The notes: generated by a model from the sequence alone, not told the origin. Numbered from the stretch's first letter, positions 22,018 to 34,689 are shown. The stretch is 64,000 nt of DNA from Saksenaea vasiformis B4078 (GCA_000697055.1 JNDT01002355.1:62001-126000), one strand, 5' to 3'. A program made the numbers and translations.

Positions 22018-25000
22018 AAGAAAGAAACAAGACAGGTAAGCCGGAAGACTAAAAAGAAAAGACAAAAAAAAAAGCTCAACGAGGTAACCTTTTTTGGTGC
22101 AGAGGGAGTTTGTACCCAAGAATCCCAGCTTCTCGATTACGCAGTAAGTACTCCTTCGAATTATATAGTTCCAGGGTCGTGCTACTGATTTGTTTCAATC
22201 CATGATCCTGAAATTCGCCACCTCATCTAATAAAAATAGGATCTCAGGAGTGTCAAATTCCTCCCCAGTTCTGTCAAGATAAATGCACCCATAGGAGACT
22301 GGTCAATAACTAACTTCACACGAGCACAACATACCTTGTTTAGGTAAACTACCACGCACTCTATTTCAAACTCCTGAAGCCATGAAATACAAAGTCCGTT
22401 CGTAATCCCAGAAAAAAAGAAGTGAGGAAAAATGTGAGCTTAAACGCCATAACCTATATCAATATCTTTTCGGAATGATCCGTACCATTGATCAAAAAAT
22501 GAGAAGAAGAACAGCAAAAAGAAGCATTATCAATGCTATTCTAGCATGAAGCAGTAACATGATTTTTTATCCTGAATATATCAGGTGATTCAACAAGATA
22601 GCAACAAATGGTTAAAACCCAAGAATGAACGCATAACATTGTACACATACACACGCACACGGCAATATTCACAGGGCGCGGATCAGACGGAAACAGGATC
22701 CCCCAAACTCGAAACCTGGGCATATGACTTACTAAGGTTTCAACGCGGACTTTGAATTAATGTAGATGCGGGAAGCCGGGCTGGTCCGTTTGCAACAAAA
22801 GAGGAGAGAGCCCTAAAGGGCAAAATTCATATTATGTACTTCTCCTGATTTAAAAAGGGTGAATAAAAGAATGCAAGATCTTTCTCATTTTAACAGAAAC
22901 TTTAAAAAACACTAGCACAAAGTGTTCCTGCGAGTCATCACTAGCCTTCTATGTAAGTGAATGTTCTCGTGAGGAAGCAATTTGACTATCCAAAAAGGGC
23001 GATCCCGGGCACCAGCACCTTACTGATTGGCTAGGAATTATTCAAAAATTTCCACCATTGTCCCGGAAAACCCAGTTGGCGGAAAAGTGGTTACACGTAG
23101 AAACTAAGGACGATCTCCGCCAACAGGAACACAGCCGCAGATCCGTGTGCTCGAGATCCCAAAAAAAATTTTTTTCTTTTGCCTCGATTATAACCCCCCC
23201 GAATGCCTCGCTACGATTACATTGATGATGATTGGCTATAACGTAACAAATGTCAATCGTCGGGATCCATTGAAGATAAATGATGCTTTCCCTCAAATTG
23301 TACCACATGATTCCTCCAAGAACGGAATTTGTTTCACTGAAGACGTTATGTATGACAAGAAGTGATTTTTTTTATGAATGCATTTCAAACGAAACGTTGG
23401 TCGTACCGATTCCTGGCTTTACCATAGTTACGGTCTTACCCTAATGAGGGAGGACCCTGATAGATCGAATCATGCTAAAGGAAAATAGGCAAAGACGTGA
23501 TTCTAACTTATTCTTACGTATTGATCAAGTGTAAAACATGCAGCTGTCAAATGAAACGGCACTAAACTTACTTCCCGCCAGACCATGGAGACACTACCAA
23601 TATGACTCACACGGTACATTTTTGGGTCCATTCCGATCAAAGCATTTTTTTTTCTGATCTCCGTTAAGTCTGACGTGGCACTTGAGCCCACAGGTGTGGC
23701 GGCGTTGTTTCTTATCTTTGTCTCCGTCGATCGAGGCACCTAACCTGGGCTTAGGCTACATTCTGCACCACATCAGATCGCAGATGATGGTTCAGATGTA
23801 CTCTGATAAGCATGAAGATATTGATCGATCATGTACAGGAGTGCAGTAACAGATACTTCACTTATTAGGGGTGGCAACCTTTCAACAACTCCTCATTATT
23901 CAGGGATGACTATGGGCCATACACCGAGTTACCGACGGCGATGCACACCGTTATGTTAGAATAACCGCTCTCTTTTTTCCCTCTTCTCAAATTTGAATTT
24001 TGTACAAAATCGCAGATAAAGTTTATTTCTATTCACGTGCTGATCTTCTTCGCATCTACCTCGAGGTAAGCAATGCTACAATGATAGTTGTTGATCATCT
24101 TTCCGAGGCTTCGATCTTGTCAAAACATGCGCTCTTTGTTCGAAGAGCAAGTGGCATATTCTCGATGCAGGAAATACGGGGTGAAGCCTCCTATTTTTTC
24201 TCTCTCTCTTTTTTTTTCCTGGAGACCCGTAAATGAACCCGGCATCAATAAAAAAGCGGTTCAATGGTGGTTCATTACTCCCCGCCTTTGAAAGAAAGAG
24301 ATGTGGGGACGTTGACAAGTCTAGACCCCACGAAGAAGGAACAGGTAGCAACGATCATCGCTGTTGGAAAAGCTTGGATCCTCGCCCCGATCATCACACA
24401 GGTACTGGCATGACGTCAATGAAATCAAATCGTTTGTCCTGATTTTCTTGCCAGTACTTCCGCCTCTATTCGATCAGAATGCGTCTCTAACCGCCATACC
24501 ATCTACAAGTTGTTTTGAGATAGTCCTAACCACTTTCCTCCGGTTGTTGGTTAAGATTTGGCTGCCACCGCTTTGACTCCGAGAAGTTGTTACTGTGCCC
24601 TTTGTAGTAGGTTGTAAAATAGCGCAAATACTTGTTAACAAAGAACCGGTTAAGATTAACCACTCGCGGAGGTTCCCGCCAAGTCTGAATCCATACCTTA
24701 GCAAGGTAACCTCCGCAGTGTCTACAGCATACTACGTTCTTGTTAATTCCCACGGAACATTGCAGGATCACTTTTTCCTCTGGAAAGGAAATTGTATGGG
24801 TGCATTGAAACCTCGATCCTTCACCACGCGCCAGAGGGACAAATACTCGTTTTTTTCTTGTCAGGTTGGTTCAGTAATCATAAAGAATGGGCAAACATAA
24901 ATGTCCTATCAGAAGACACTTTTTTGGCGCATCTTTGGATGCTTTCTATCAGGGAACAGCGTGAGGAGCTACTGCACACTGATTCATAAATCATGAAATA

Positions 25001-26075
25001 GGAGCAGTTTCCAGTAGATATTAAAAAAGAAAGAAGTGATGATGAATGCAAAAAGTTCTTTTGACACGTCGCTATTCTGGTCTGTTCCTTCTCTACCAAT
25101 GTCCGCTATCATACACGGTAAGTACGCAGGTCGTGGTCGCCAGGTTAGCTACATCGCTAAAGGCTTAAACTGCGTCATTTTCGCGTGATGGTGCTGCTTC
25201 CATGTAAATCGTCAATAATATAATAGCAAGGTTTCCAGGTCAAAAATTGCCAACTACATCGATCGATTGTGGCTCTTTTTTCGAGATGCCAAACTTGACG
25301 CATTACGTACAAATACCCACCATTGTCACACCGGCATCAAATATCTGCGAGTTATGGGTGTTGCTATGTTTTTGTGTTGCGTTAGCCAAGCGTGGAAAAA
25401 TCAATAATATTCTATCTCGAAAAGTTTTGTACTTCGGCCGTGGCATTCAGGTCAAAGTGCTATGATGTTAGATGACGACATTGACCTATGCATCTTTTCT
25501 GTGTGACATTTGGCCCAAGCGTCATCCAAAAACATGGTTTTTTCTTTAAGAAAAAGAGCTACGTATTGTTTACATTGGCAATGTCCATGGCACGGGGTGA
25601 TAAAGTGATCTAAAAAGAAAAGAAAACAACAAAGGGTTCACCCACTGCTACGTAACACAAGTCCTTTTTTTTTCTCTGTACTTTGATTTGCTTACATGGG
25701 TCTGAATCCACGTAGCAAAAGACAATCCTGTACTCATGACAAGTTCGTCTTCAGTGGTTTGAGGAAACAGATGCCATTAAGAGCATTATCTTATTTTTGC
25801 ACTGCCTTCGAGTGTTCTCATTGGTTATCGATTGTGACTTTTGACTGGTTAAAAAAATAAAATCTGATTTGAATCACGAGCGACATTGCCTGTTGGTCTT
25901 TTTTTCACAGGTTCTATCAACTTGTGTCTCCCATCTTGAAGGATCGCTTGTTCAATTGCTGCCCTCACATACAAATCTTTTTGTAACAAGAAGAAGAGAG
26001 ATCTCTTTATAGTTGACTAAAAAAGAAAAAGAAAAGAAAAAGTTAAAATTGGAAGCAATCTTTAAAGAAAGAAAA
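21754..26075. other. 4.3-kb intergenic region
   Basis: No gene supported. 21760-22080 is a pyrimidine-rich leader region (minus sense) upstream of the homeobox gene, containing a (GA)n microsatellite at about 21985-22012 and short TA runs. From 22200 to 25990 there are only short ORFs without recognisable domains. A stretch at 24480-24770 (minus) is open for 80 codons but matches nothing I know. The last 150 bp form the TFIIB promoter. Confidence 0.45.
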
Positions 26076-27191
26076 ATGACCCCGACCATTCCGTTTCCTC
26101 TGCGTGAACCACAACAGAAAGATGCATCTCCTCAAGCCTTCCAACCGAATCTCAATGTGAGATTATGCTGTCCTGACTGTCGTGTTGATCCACCACATAT
26201 TGTCGAAGAATTTGCTTCGGGTGATCTCGTTTGTGGCGATTGCGGTCTGGTTCTTGGAGATCGCATTATCGATACGAGATCGGAATGGAGAACTTTTGCC
26301 AATGATGAAGGCGATGTATGTATCTCATAATCTGCCATATCCTTTTTTTTCTATGAGGAATTGCGTTTTTCTTATTGCGGTTCATGATGTTTTAATATTT
26401 TAAACTCTCAGGATCCATCTCGTGTGGGTGCCGCAGCAAATCCATTATTGGATGGCAACCAGTTGGACACGGTCATTTCGAGGCGTGACGGCGGATCTGG
26501 CGCTGCCAAGGATCTAAACAAGGTGCATGGGCGGGCCACTGCCGTCAAAGGAGAACGAAACCTTGTCCAAGCCTACAAGGAAATTAGCGCCATGTGCGAT
26601 TCTATCTCACTGTCCAAGATTGTCAGTGATACCGCAAAGCAGTTGTACAAACGTGTAGAGGATGAAAAACTGTTGCGCGGAAAATCAAGCGACGCTATTA
26701 TTGCCGCATGTATTTTTATTGCATGTCGACAAGAGAAAGTAGGCCGAACGTTTCGAGAAATCTGCGCATTGACGCGGGTACCGAAGAAAGAAATCGGACG
26801 ATGCTACAAATCGTTGCAAACCAAGCTTCAGACCAACACAACGATTATGAACTCGGAAGATTTGATGTCTCGATTCTGCTCCAATCTACAGCTACCAAAT
26901 TATGTCCAGAAAGCGGGTATCGATCTTGTCAAACGAGCAAAGGAACTGGGCACACTCGCAGGCAAGTCCCCCATTTCCGTAGCCGCCGCTTGTATCTATC
27001 TGGTATCCTATCTCTATCGACAACCAAAATCAACACGGGAGATCGCACACGTAGCAGGCGTATCCGAAGTAACCATCAAAACAGCATACAAATCACTTTA
27101 TGCAGAACGTGAAAGCTTGATTGACATCGAAGCACTTCGATCAAAAGCCAATGGTGAAGGCTTAAGCTTTGAAGATCTTGCTTTACCTTAA
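26076..27191 (+). CDS. Transcription initiation factor TFIIB, 339 aa
   Basis: General RNA polymerase II factor that bridges TBP-bound promoter DNA and polymerase. Exons 26076-26315 and 26412-27191 join in phase 0. The N-terminal zinc ribbon shows CPDC (residues 32-35) and CGDC (53-56), followed by the B-reader/linker ([12 protein letters not shown]). Two cyclin-like repeats follow, the first with ARQ-type ends ([17 protein letters not shown]), the second with [16 protein letters not shown] and [19 protein letters not shown]. Length fits eukaryotic TFIIB (about 320-350 aa). I chose the ATG at 26076 because the open frame upstream is lysine-rich leader sequence unlike any TFIIB. Confidence 0.97.
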
Positions 27192-27730
27192 AAGAATATC
27201 TTCTTTTTTCTTTTTCTTTGTATTGCCTTTTTTATCCTCTCTTACCCCTTACGTTAACGAAGCAAATACCAAAAAAAAATAAAAAATAAAAAAGACAAAA
27301 AAGAATGGTAACATTCCATTGGTTTAGGAACTGAAACAATGCGTTGAAAAGAGCTGAGAATCTCGGTTGTCCCACTTTTTCTCTCTTTCATGGTTCGCAT
27401 TGATCGAGAAAGATTCGATGCCAGGTTGGTGGCACCATACAAAGATAAGCATATGCCATTACTTTGTGCCATCAATAAATCCCTTGCATTTCGCATCATA
27501 TCCGAAGGATTAAATGAGTACATTATCTTACAGCATAGTCCTCTTTTAGGAAACTGACATGTTAAGCCAGATCAACCAAAGGTTTACGAACCAACTGTTA
27601 CAATATCAAAAATGAAACCTACCTTACTTCCTTAGCCTTATCCAATGTAAAACCATCCTTACTGCAGCATGAGCAACCAGTAATAGCTTCTTCTTTTTCT
27701 TTTTTTCTACAGGAAACGGGTGTCGTTGCC
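27192..27730. other. Intergenic between TFIIB and the WD40 gene
   Basis: Pyrimidine-rich 3' end of TFIIB, then no clear gene. A possible acceptor (TTCTACAG) sits at 27712-27719 just upstream of the chosen WD40 start, so an additional upstream exon of that gene may lie here; none could be identified. Confidence 0.4.
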
Positions 27731-29985
27731 ATGGGATCTGCCAATCCAACAGGCGATTTGTATTTCGTCCAGGATTTGTCGGCAAAAGCAGACACCGTGC
27801 AGCCGCGTTTTCAGGTAAACCCGTGACCCTTTCTATCCTTTCATTCACGCATAGCCCAGGCGTTGCATACGGAACAACTGGGAGTACCGATTCATTCCTT
27901 GGATTGGACGGGAAATCATGTGCTTGTGGGTTCCAACAAGTGCACCTCCTATCTCTACAGCTTTCGCGAGCAAAAAGTAACTCGGATAGCAAGCTACGCT
28001 TCCCCATCGGATGAGGTGAGTAGCTATTATTTAGACAGCATATTCATCTTCTTTTTTCTTGGAAGTCGCCATCCTCAGCTTTGTTCAACACCCATGTACA
28101 ATCTGTCGCGTTTGCACCTGATTATGATCCACAAGAGGTTCACAAGACATGGCGATCTGTTGGGATACATGTACCATCCACTACGCACCGGTTTTTGACA
28201 TCGGCCAGGGATCGACTGTACCTCTGGGATGTGCTTCAAGAAGAAGCACCTGTCATGCAGTTCAGTGTAAGCTACTCTCGAAAAGACCCATCCACCTTAT
28301 GCTCTTGCAGACACAGGAAGGAGTATCTTCTGTGCAATGCGCAAGTTGGTCACCACATCCTCCTTCAACATGGATTGCTATGGGTACCGGACGTCAATTG
28401 GATGTGTTAGACGTACGTGTGGCGGATCCTGTCTGGTCTGTCGGAGAAGCTCATACCCAAGCGATCCGGGACGTGAAATTTAATCCGTTTATTCCCTACT
28501 GGCTGGCGTCGGCTGGCGAGGATGGTATTATAAATATCTGGGATATCCGTTCCTCCTATCATGCTCCTGTTGCGAGGATCGATGGGCATCAAGGAATTGT
28601 GAATCAAGTGGCATGGTCCAATATGCGTCCAGAGAATTTGAACAGCGTGTCGTCGGATGGAACGATGCGTATGTGGATGTTATCTACGGACGCTCTTCCT
28701 GTGTGGGATTCCCTCCAACGAATGTCAGAGAAGACAAAGCATTCACTATTTGAGGACGAGGGGGAGCCTGAAGTGATGGCACTCACGGGTGCCATGGGTG
28801 TTGGTACGTGGGGTCGGACCGATGCAGGGCCTGTGTACGTAGGCGAGGATGTGGAACCAAGCAAGGGCCCAGTTGTAGCAAGTAAGGAGTGGTTGCGTCT
28901 GGTAACTTTATTGACCCTTGGCTGTCAGTTGCTTCATCCAAATTACGACCAGGCTTATACTACTGTATCACTAGCCGTGGCCAGTTAACTACTCAGATGA
29001 TGCGATTCAATCAGCGTGATCGACTCGATTACTATCACAGGTAAATGATAAAAGGAAACAGGATATGGTGTGAATGATGGTTAGATTTGATTACGAGAAA
29101 GATCCTTTGGCTTATGAGCTCGAGCATAACATTTACTGTCGTCAAATCAAACTCGCACATCAAAATATTGAAAAACTCAAGGCGGCTGTGGGAAATGAAA
29201 AAGAAGACAAGTTGAGTGTCCTTTTATATGTGTAAAACATGTAGCTTAACCGTAAGATCAAGGCAACGTGAGGAACAAGCTGCTTTTTTCCAGGAGTGTT
29301 TGAGCATTCCTCCACCTATTTCGGATTGGCGGATCGATTCGTTACCAGACAAGACGGATCGACGTGTTTCCCGTCGTCTGTGGAACGAGGATGATCTGTG
29401 GGATTTTGCTATTCAAACATTTAAAAAAGATCTCAATTACTGGCGGCCCCGCATTCCACCCAATATGGCTACACGTTATCAATATCAGGTAAGAAGAAAT
29501 GAAAGTATTCTCAGATGTTCTCAGTTGTGATGATCTAGTACGATCTTTCCCCTTTGATTCGTCCGGCGAATTCCCAGACGGAAGAGGAAGAAGAGACAGG
29601 AGAAGAGGAAGAAGAAGAGGAAAAGGGGGAGCAGGAGGTGGAGGTAGAGGAATCGATGGAAAAGGAGGATGCATCTGAAACATCTGAAGGCGCGGGAAAG
29701 AGGAGGAGGACGCCGCCGCCAGAGATTGAAGTGATGGAGTCGCCAAATATCCGTGTTATGGAGGATGACACACGCGTATGGACCAATCCAGACGTGAAAC
29801 CTCCACCCGTTCAGGAGTTAGAGAAACTCCGCCATAGTGCGTTAAAGCGGGTATTTTCGCGTCGTCAGCACCAAAGAGTGAGTGAACGAAGAGAGGAGGA
29901 GCAAGAAGAGTCCTACCATCCACCACCAGCACGATTGGAGCGTCAACGGTCAGACCGACGTAATGCGCTACACGTGCCCAAATAA
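27731..29985 (+). CDS. WD40-repeat protein with conserved C-terminal extension, about 642 aa
   Basis: Eight exons reconstructed: 27731-27814, 27860-28015, 28066-28266, 28311-28881, 28929-29040, 29085-29210, 29257-29488 and 29539-29985; all phases agree. WD40 blades include VPIHSLDWTGNHVLVG, RLYLWDV, VQCASWSPHPPS, AIRDVKFNPFIPYWLAS-AGEDGIINIWD and GIVNQVAWSNMRPENL. The AH-x-IRDV-x-FNP-x3-YWLAS stretch resembles EIPR1/TSSC1-type proteins, but the ~270-residue C-terminal part (QREEQAAFFQECLS, RRLWNEDDLWDFAIQTFKKD, an acidic EEE tract) is not part of that family as I know it. The 5' end is uncertain because an acceptor-like CTACAG precedes the chosen Met. It ends 8 bp from the stop codon of the convergent epimerase gene. 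Confidence 0.78.
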
Positions 29986-29993
29986 ATTTTTAT

Positions 29994-31205
29994 TTATGAA
30001 CGTACACTAAAAGCATAAACGGTTTTGCTACCGTAGATGGCTTCTTTCTGCAGCAGCACACCACTGCGCCATTGGGGTTTATTGGGTGCATCAGGTGGTC
30101 TCTGGCTTTCGAGACAGAAACCACTATGTGGCCCAAGCTTGACTTTGTTTTGCGCTTTGGTGCCCTCCAACCCCGTGTCAGGAATAAAGTTACCTGTATA
30201 GAACTGGAAACAGGGTTCAGTTGTTGAATACTCAAGTTCGATGCCCGACTCGGGACAGTAGACTGTAACAGCTTCGCGCAGAGGCTCTTCCATGGTGTCG
30301 ATTTGATAGTTTTCGTGGATCACGTAGGGATGATCGTAGCCCTTGGTATCCTTCAATTGGTCCAGCCGTTCACCAATGGTTGTGCCTGCACAAGCACCCT
30401 AAGAATGCGCATAAGCATTTTTTTTCTTTCTCTTTTTTATATTCTTATCCTGTTTACCGTAAAGTCCATCCAAGGCGCGTCTTCCCAAGTACTTAATTCA
30501 CCTGTGGGAAGTGAGTGTTTGTCAAGTTTCAAAAAACCCTTGACTTCATCTGACATGGTCACTTTATGACTGAGCACGTTGGGATCCAGTACCAGTCCAG
30601 ACAAATTAAAGTAGCAATGATTGGTGAGATTGATAACGGTGTCTTTGTCCGTGGTAGCATGGTACCGTATCTCGAGTTCGTTATGATCGGTGACGGTATA
30701 GGTCACTTCAGTTGTCACTGTACCGGGGTAATGCTGATCGCCATCTTTAGAAACAAGCTCAAGTCGGATGGAAGCGGGATTTTCAGATACGATAGTGGCG
30801 TTCCACAGTTTCTTATCAAATCCTTCACGACCACCATGGATTGCATTGGGTTCGTTGTTTATATCGAGTTGATGCGTCTCACCATCCACCGTGAATTTTC
30901 CTTCACCAATGCTGGCAAGAAAAGGGAAGGGTTAAACGATGCATCTGTGTTTTCCTTTCGTGTTACCGATTTGCATAACGACCGATAATAGCACCAAAAT
31001 AAGGATTGTTTGGTTTTTTGTAATCTTCATGGTTATCAAACCCAAGAACAACGTCTCGAACATGACCGTCTTTATCGGGCGTCAGTATATGGGTAATGGT
31101 TGCGCCGTAGTTTAACACCATCACGGCGAGCGTCTTATGTTCGTTGATCAAGGTGTACTGGTCAACACCAGTGGAAGCTGAAAGATTGAGCTTTGTTACA
31201 GGCAT
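29994..31205 (-). CDS. Aldose 1-epimerase (galactose mutarotase family), 365 aa
   Basis: Interconverts alpha and beta anomers of hexoses such as galactose, feeding the Leloir pathway; cytosolic. Exons (minus) 31205-30967, 30911-30458 and 30398-29994. Motifs in order: N-terminal VMVLNYGATI, DVVLGFDNHEDY, YFGAIIGRYANRIGEGKF, NAIHGGREGFDKKLW, the catalytic-region NLTNHCYFNLSG (His and neighbours that bind substrate), and late VYCPESGIELEYSTTEPCFQFYTGNF and GFCLESQRPPDAPN with the catalytic Glu. Full length for the family and free of lesions. Convergent with the WD40 gene, so the two 3' untranslated regions must overlap. Confidence 0.95.
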
Positions 31206-31587
31206 GAAATATGTGCCAAAGAAAGGAAACGAAAAGAAAAGAAACTGAACAATGCAAAAATAAAAAATAAAAAAAGGAAGGCAAAATCGTCTGCGCTGCT
31301 TGAAAATTTATTCTGCATTAGCCAATAGCAGCGCGTTCTGCCGTGGTAAAGGAATAAGCGACATGCCTAGGAGCCGCGTGTATTCCATTTTGCCGTCCGA
31401 TGTAGCACAGCTGTCTGCATTCAAAAAAGACAACCGATGATGTCTACACACGCTACTAAACGTGCTCGACATCAAGCTTCAATCCACGTCCTATTTTAGA
31501 AAAAAAAAAGATGGATGGATGGTAGCAAAAGTGTGTTGAAGGAGTATCGGTTGGTCTTTCAACCAATTAGCATAAAACCTAAAGTTT
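31206..31587. other. Intergenic between epimerase start and membrane-protein stop
   Basis: Contains the epimerase promoter and the 3' region of the next gene; no other feature seen. Confidence 0.5.
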
Positions 31588-32550
31588 TTATTGTACTTTT
31601 TGCTGAGTACCAAGTCCATTTTCTCTCTTCCAAGCATAGAGAGACAAACCAGCCCCAGGTCCAAGCACGAGACATGATCCCATAAAATAAGAGAGCTCTT
31701 TCCACCCGTATTGTAACCAGAACCAGTACCCAAAGGTGCCCACCAGACCGATGATGTCCCATACCAACATATAAGGCACCGCCTCTACCACTGATGTTGC
31801 GTCAGAGAAAAGGTGCAGCAGCTGACTTTTCCATGGGATATCCATTACCCAAGCATGAGCAAGGAGTGTGTAAAAAACAGTGGTATTGACAGCTGTCAGT
31901 CCTGCATAAAGAAAAGGGACTGCGTTTCCCTTGGAGGAAAATCGCATCCATCCAAAGGCGTACTCTAGCATAGCCCACACGACCGGGAAGTACTGAAAAG
32001 CTGCAAGAACGTTGCGACGTACGAGACCCTGTGCACTGATGGCTACCGCTACTGGCACGAGCTGACCAAAAAGAGCTGCAACTGCAACGCCCATAACACG
32101 ACTACTGGCAACCGTTGTGGTATACTTTTCAGAGCAATAACCCCATAGGGGAAGCCATAAGAGCGGAACAATAATACCTGTTCCAAAGACATTGCCTAAA
32201 GCAATCATCCAAGGTGTAAGAGAACATCGTGTGCGAACACCTTCAATGGACATGATCGCGTAGGCTGTCGTGGCGGTGCTCACCATGATTGCAGTTAAAC
32301 CGAGGGAGACGGGGTCATGCAGTGCCTGATAACAGAACCGAACGAGTATGCAGACGATACGGTCAGTTAACCAGCCATAGGCATCGTAAGTGGCATCCAG
32401 ACCCGCCGGACCATGACATACGTCGCGCATTGCAGTATTAAATGGCGCAAGGACATGGACCAGGTGACGAAATAAATAAATAGTAAGAGGTACAGGAATA
32501 AGGTAGTATATTAGAGATGCCATGGATGCAAAAGAGCTGATCATACGCAA
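31588..32550 (-). CDS. Multi-pass membrane protein of unknown function, 320 aa
   Basis: Intronless ORF with roughly eight hydrophobic segments (for example LIYYLIPVPLTIYLF near the start, LGLTAIMVSTATTAYAIMS, PLLWLPLWGY, VMGVAVAALFGQLVPVAVAI, MLVWDIIGLVGTFGYWFWL) separated by short polar loops. I do not recognise the family; fungal secondary-metabolite-cluster membrane proteins can look similar, but nothing specific supports that here. The start at 32550 gives a hydrophobic first helix; a second Met is four residues downstream (counting from MRM). The neighbouring sequence upstream is the decayed MFS copy, whose own stop lies 58 bp upstream of this start. Confidence 0.6.
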   Translation of the reverse strand: MRMISSFASMASLIYYLIPVPLTIYLFRHLVHVLAPFNTAMRDVCHGPAGLDATYDAYGWLTDRIVCILVRFCYQALHDPVSLGLTAIMVSTATTAYAIMSIEGVRTRCSLTPWMIALGNVFGTGIIVPLLWLPLWGYCSEKYTTTVASSRVMGVAVAALFGQLVPVAVAISAQGLVRRNVLAAFQYFPVVWAMLEYAFGWMRFSSKGNAVPFLYAGLTAVNTTVFYTLLAHAWVMDIPWKSQLLHLFSDATSVVEAVPYMLVWDIIGLVGTFGYWFWLQYGWKELSYFMGSCLVLGPGAGLSLYAWKRENGLGTQQKVQ

Positions 32551-32607
32551 GCTTTTTTAACTGCGGACGTATTTATGCCGCGACAATAAAAAGGGGAGGG
32601 TTATTTT

Positions 32608-33070
32608 TTACGGTGGGGATTTGTAATCTCGATCTGATTTCTTGACCTTGCTTTCGGTATCGATGGTTTTGTTGAGATCGCCCAAGCAAAGCTTAAGTAC
32701 AAATGCATAGAGAGCAGCAATCAACATAGCTTAGCCATTGATCATATTGGATCCCACATAATGGGGTGCGTCCGAGGGCCAGTCTGAATATAACTGAAAG
32801 GTACAAATCAAAACACTAAAATCGGCAATGGATGATATAATGCCGGTCGCAAGTGCTGCATCTGCTACCCCTTCCTTGAAATTCACCGCTCAAGTCATGC
32901 TATAAGGAAAGGAGCAAACCAGCGACCGTCTCCTTTTTTTTTCTTATCACTGGAATTGCTGGATAGCTTCCACCGCTACAATCATGATTTTGGAATACCG
33001 AACACCAACCGATCTAGTAAAGCTGGGAACTGAGAACCTGCATAGGATGCCAGGGAACAGGAGCAATACA
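32608..33070 (-). pseudogene. Decayed duplicate of the 3' end of the MFS transporter gene
   Basis: Aligns along its length with 39772-40240 (the end of exon 5, the last intron and exon 6 of the intact MFS gene): shared ends include 'attgatcatrttggatccca' and 'aatggggtgcgtccgagggcc'. The intron is retained, so it arose by DNA duplication rather than retroposition. Frame is lost by substitutions, including a stop replacing GGAGC..ATG context and a mutated start of exon 6. Upstream (33070-33500) no matching 5' part could be recognised. Confidence 0.8.
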
Positions 33071-34680
33071 TCGCCCACGGGCTTACGTAACGACCACTCG
33101 TCTGGTTGTGCCGTGAACCATAAGAGCGCCAAGGATACAAGGAAGAACGCCCAGCAAATATATGCTTTAAGCATGAAGAGTAGCAATTCTCGTTAATCTG
33201 GTACCATCACCTCCAAATTAATGAGAGCTGTAAAGGTGATGTTGACAACCAAAAATAGGTGTGCAAACATACCCGTCAGCTTCATGGCACGGAAGATCGT
33301 TCAACAGGCAAATGCAAGTTGACACTAACTCTCTCCTTCCAGAGACTTCGAGTTGCAAAAGTGCACGTGCTTTTTACACCCTCTGGAAAGGATTTGCCTT
33401 CGGACAGCCAAAGCCGTCCATCATCAGCCTTCTTTTGACCGCGTGACTACGGTGACCTATGGTGCACTGTTTTGAAGTCAGCTAATAGTATAAAAAGCTT
33501 GAAAAACCTACCCTTAACCGGTGACGCATGGTATTAAAAATGGTATCCAGTATAGAATTGACTGGGATGACTTTTCTGATAGATGAATGACTTGTGAAGT
33601 ATGAATGATTAATAACGAACCTAATAACATGATTAGAAAATTAGTGAGACTATACGGATTCGCTTACCTTAAGTATCAAACCGTATTATCTACGGCGATA
33701 CGTGCACTTTCGTGCACATGGACCACAGGAAGGCAGGCAACAAGCCAACGTGTGACCTTTTCAGAATCCAAGCTGATTTCAGCCAATCAAAACCAGTAAC
33801 GATTTTGTCAACTGGGTGTAGCTTTCTGAAGCCTTTCATTGCCATCCTGCAGTCCGGACCCATATCTAAAAAAAATACTATGAAATAGCTTGTTGTATGA
33901 ACATAAATAAAAAGTACTTATCAGAAAATGTTGTCTCTGATTTTCCCGTAACATATGTAGGTGCAAAGAAAAGAGAATTGAAAAGCATGTCTTGATTCGC
34001 CTTTGTATGATCTTTTCATAGCTCTGTTTGTGTACAAGTGTATATGACTATGAAAGATGTTATCAGAAGGTTCTGCATGTGATAAATGCTTATCTTTGAA
34101 AACCGGATGTTCACGGCAACAGTAAAGCATCCACTTTTCGCCATACTTGTGCATCTGTGGATGATATACAATACTTTAGTTGTACGGTTCTTACAAAGAT
34201 GGCGCTTATCCTGGAGAAATATTTGGGGAGAATAAAGAAGGAAAGAAGGTTTTCAATCATTTTGTTGTCCCCAAAAAAATTGTTGGGACTGGTACCCTCA
34301 CAGCAGTAACATAATACGGTAAGAGTATCTGCCAAAGAATTCCATTATCACTGATCGACCAAATGGTGTATACATTTAATTCGTCGCGTGTATGCTAGGA
34401 AACTCATTTGGAGTACAAAGCGATGATGCTAATTGGCTGTTCAAAATAGCACGTGAATTGGCTGTCCAAGAGGACTATGAATGGCTGTCCGAGTGGCTGT
34501 CCGAAGGAAAGCCTTCTGGAAATCTGCATGAACCCACTGCAACACTAGTCACATAAGATATAAAATTAGTGATTGATTGCCCAGGTCAATGTCTCCCTTA
34601 GTCCTTGCGAAACCCTTTAACAAAAAGTTGTCGTGCAAAAGAATAGCTTGTACAAGAAGCAAGGAGATTCAGACTCACCG
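33071..34680. other. Gene-poor region
   Basis: No gene supported. A loose local repeat of 'tggctgtccgag' occurs at 34431-34506. Short ORFs have no recognisable domain; part of 33070-33190 (minus) is hydrophobic and open but too short to assign. Confidence 0.4.
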
Positions 34681-34689
34681 ATTTTCACA

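Noticed and set aside
21892..22188. Plus ORF over the GA microsatellite
   Set aside because: Arg/Glu-rich repeats follow the dinucleotide repeat; chance frame.
24474..24771. Overlapping minus ORFs suggesting an old gene
   Set aside because: Open but unlike any known protein, no linked exons; left unannotated.
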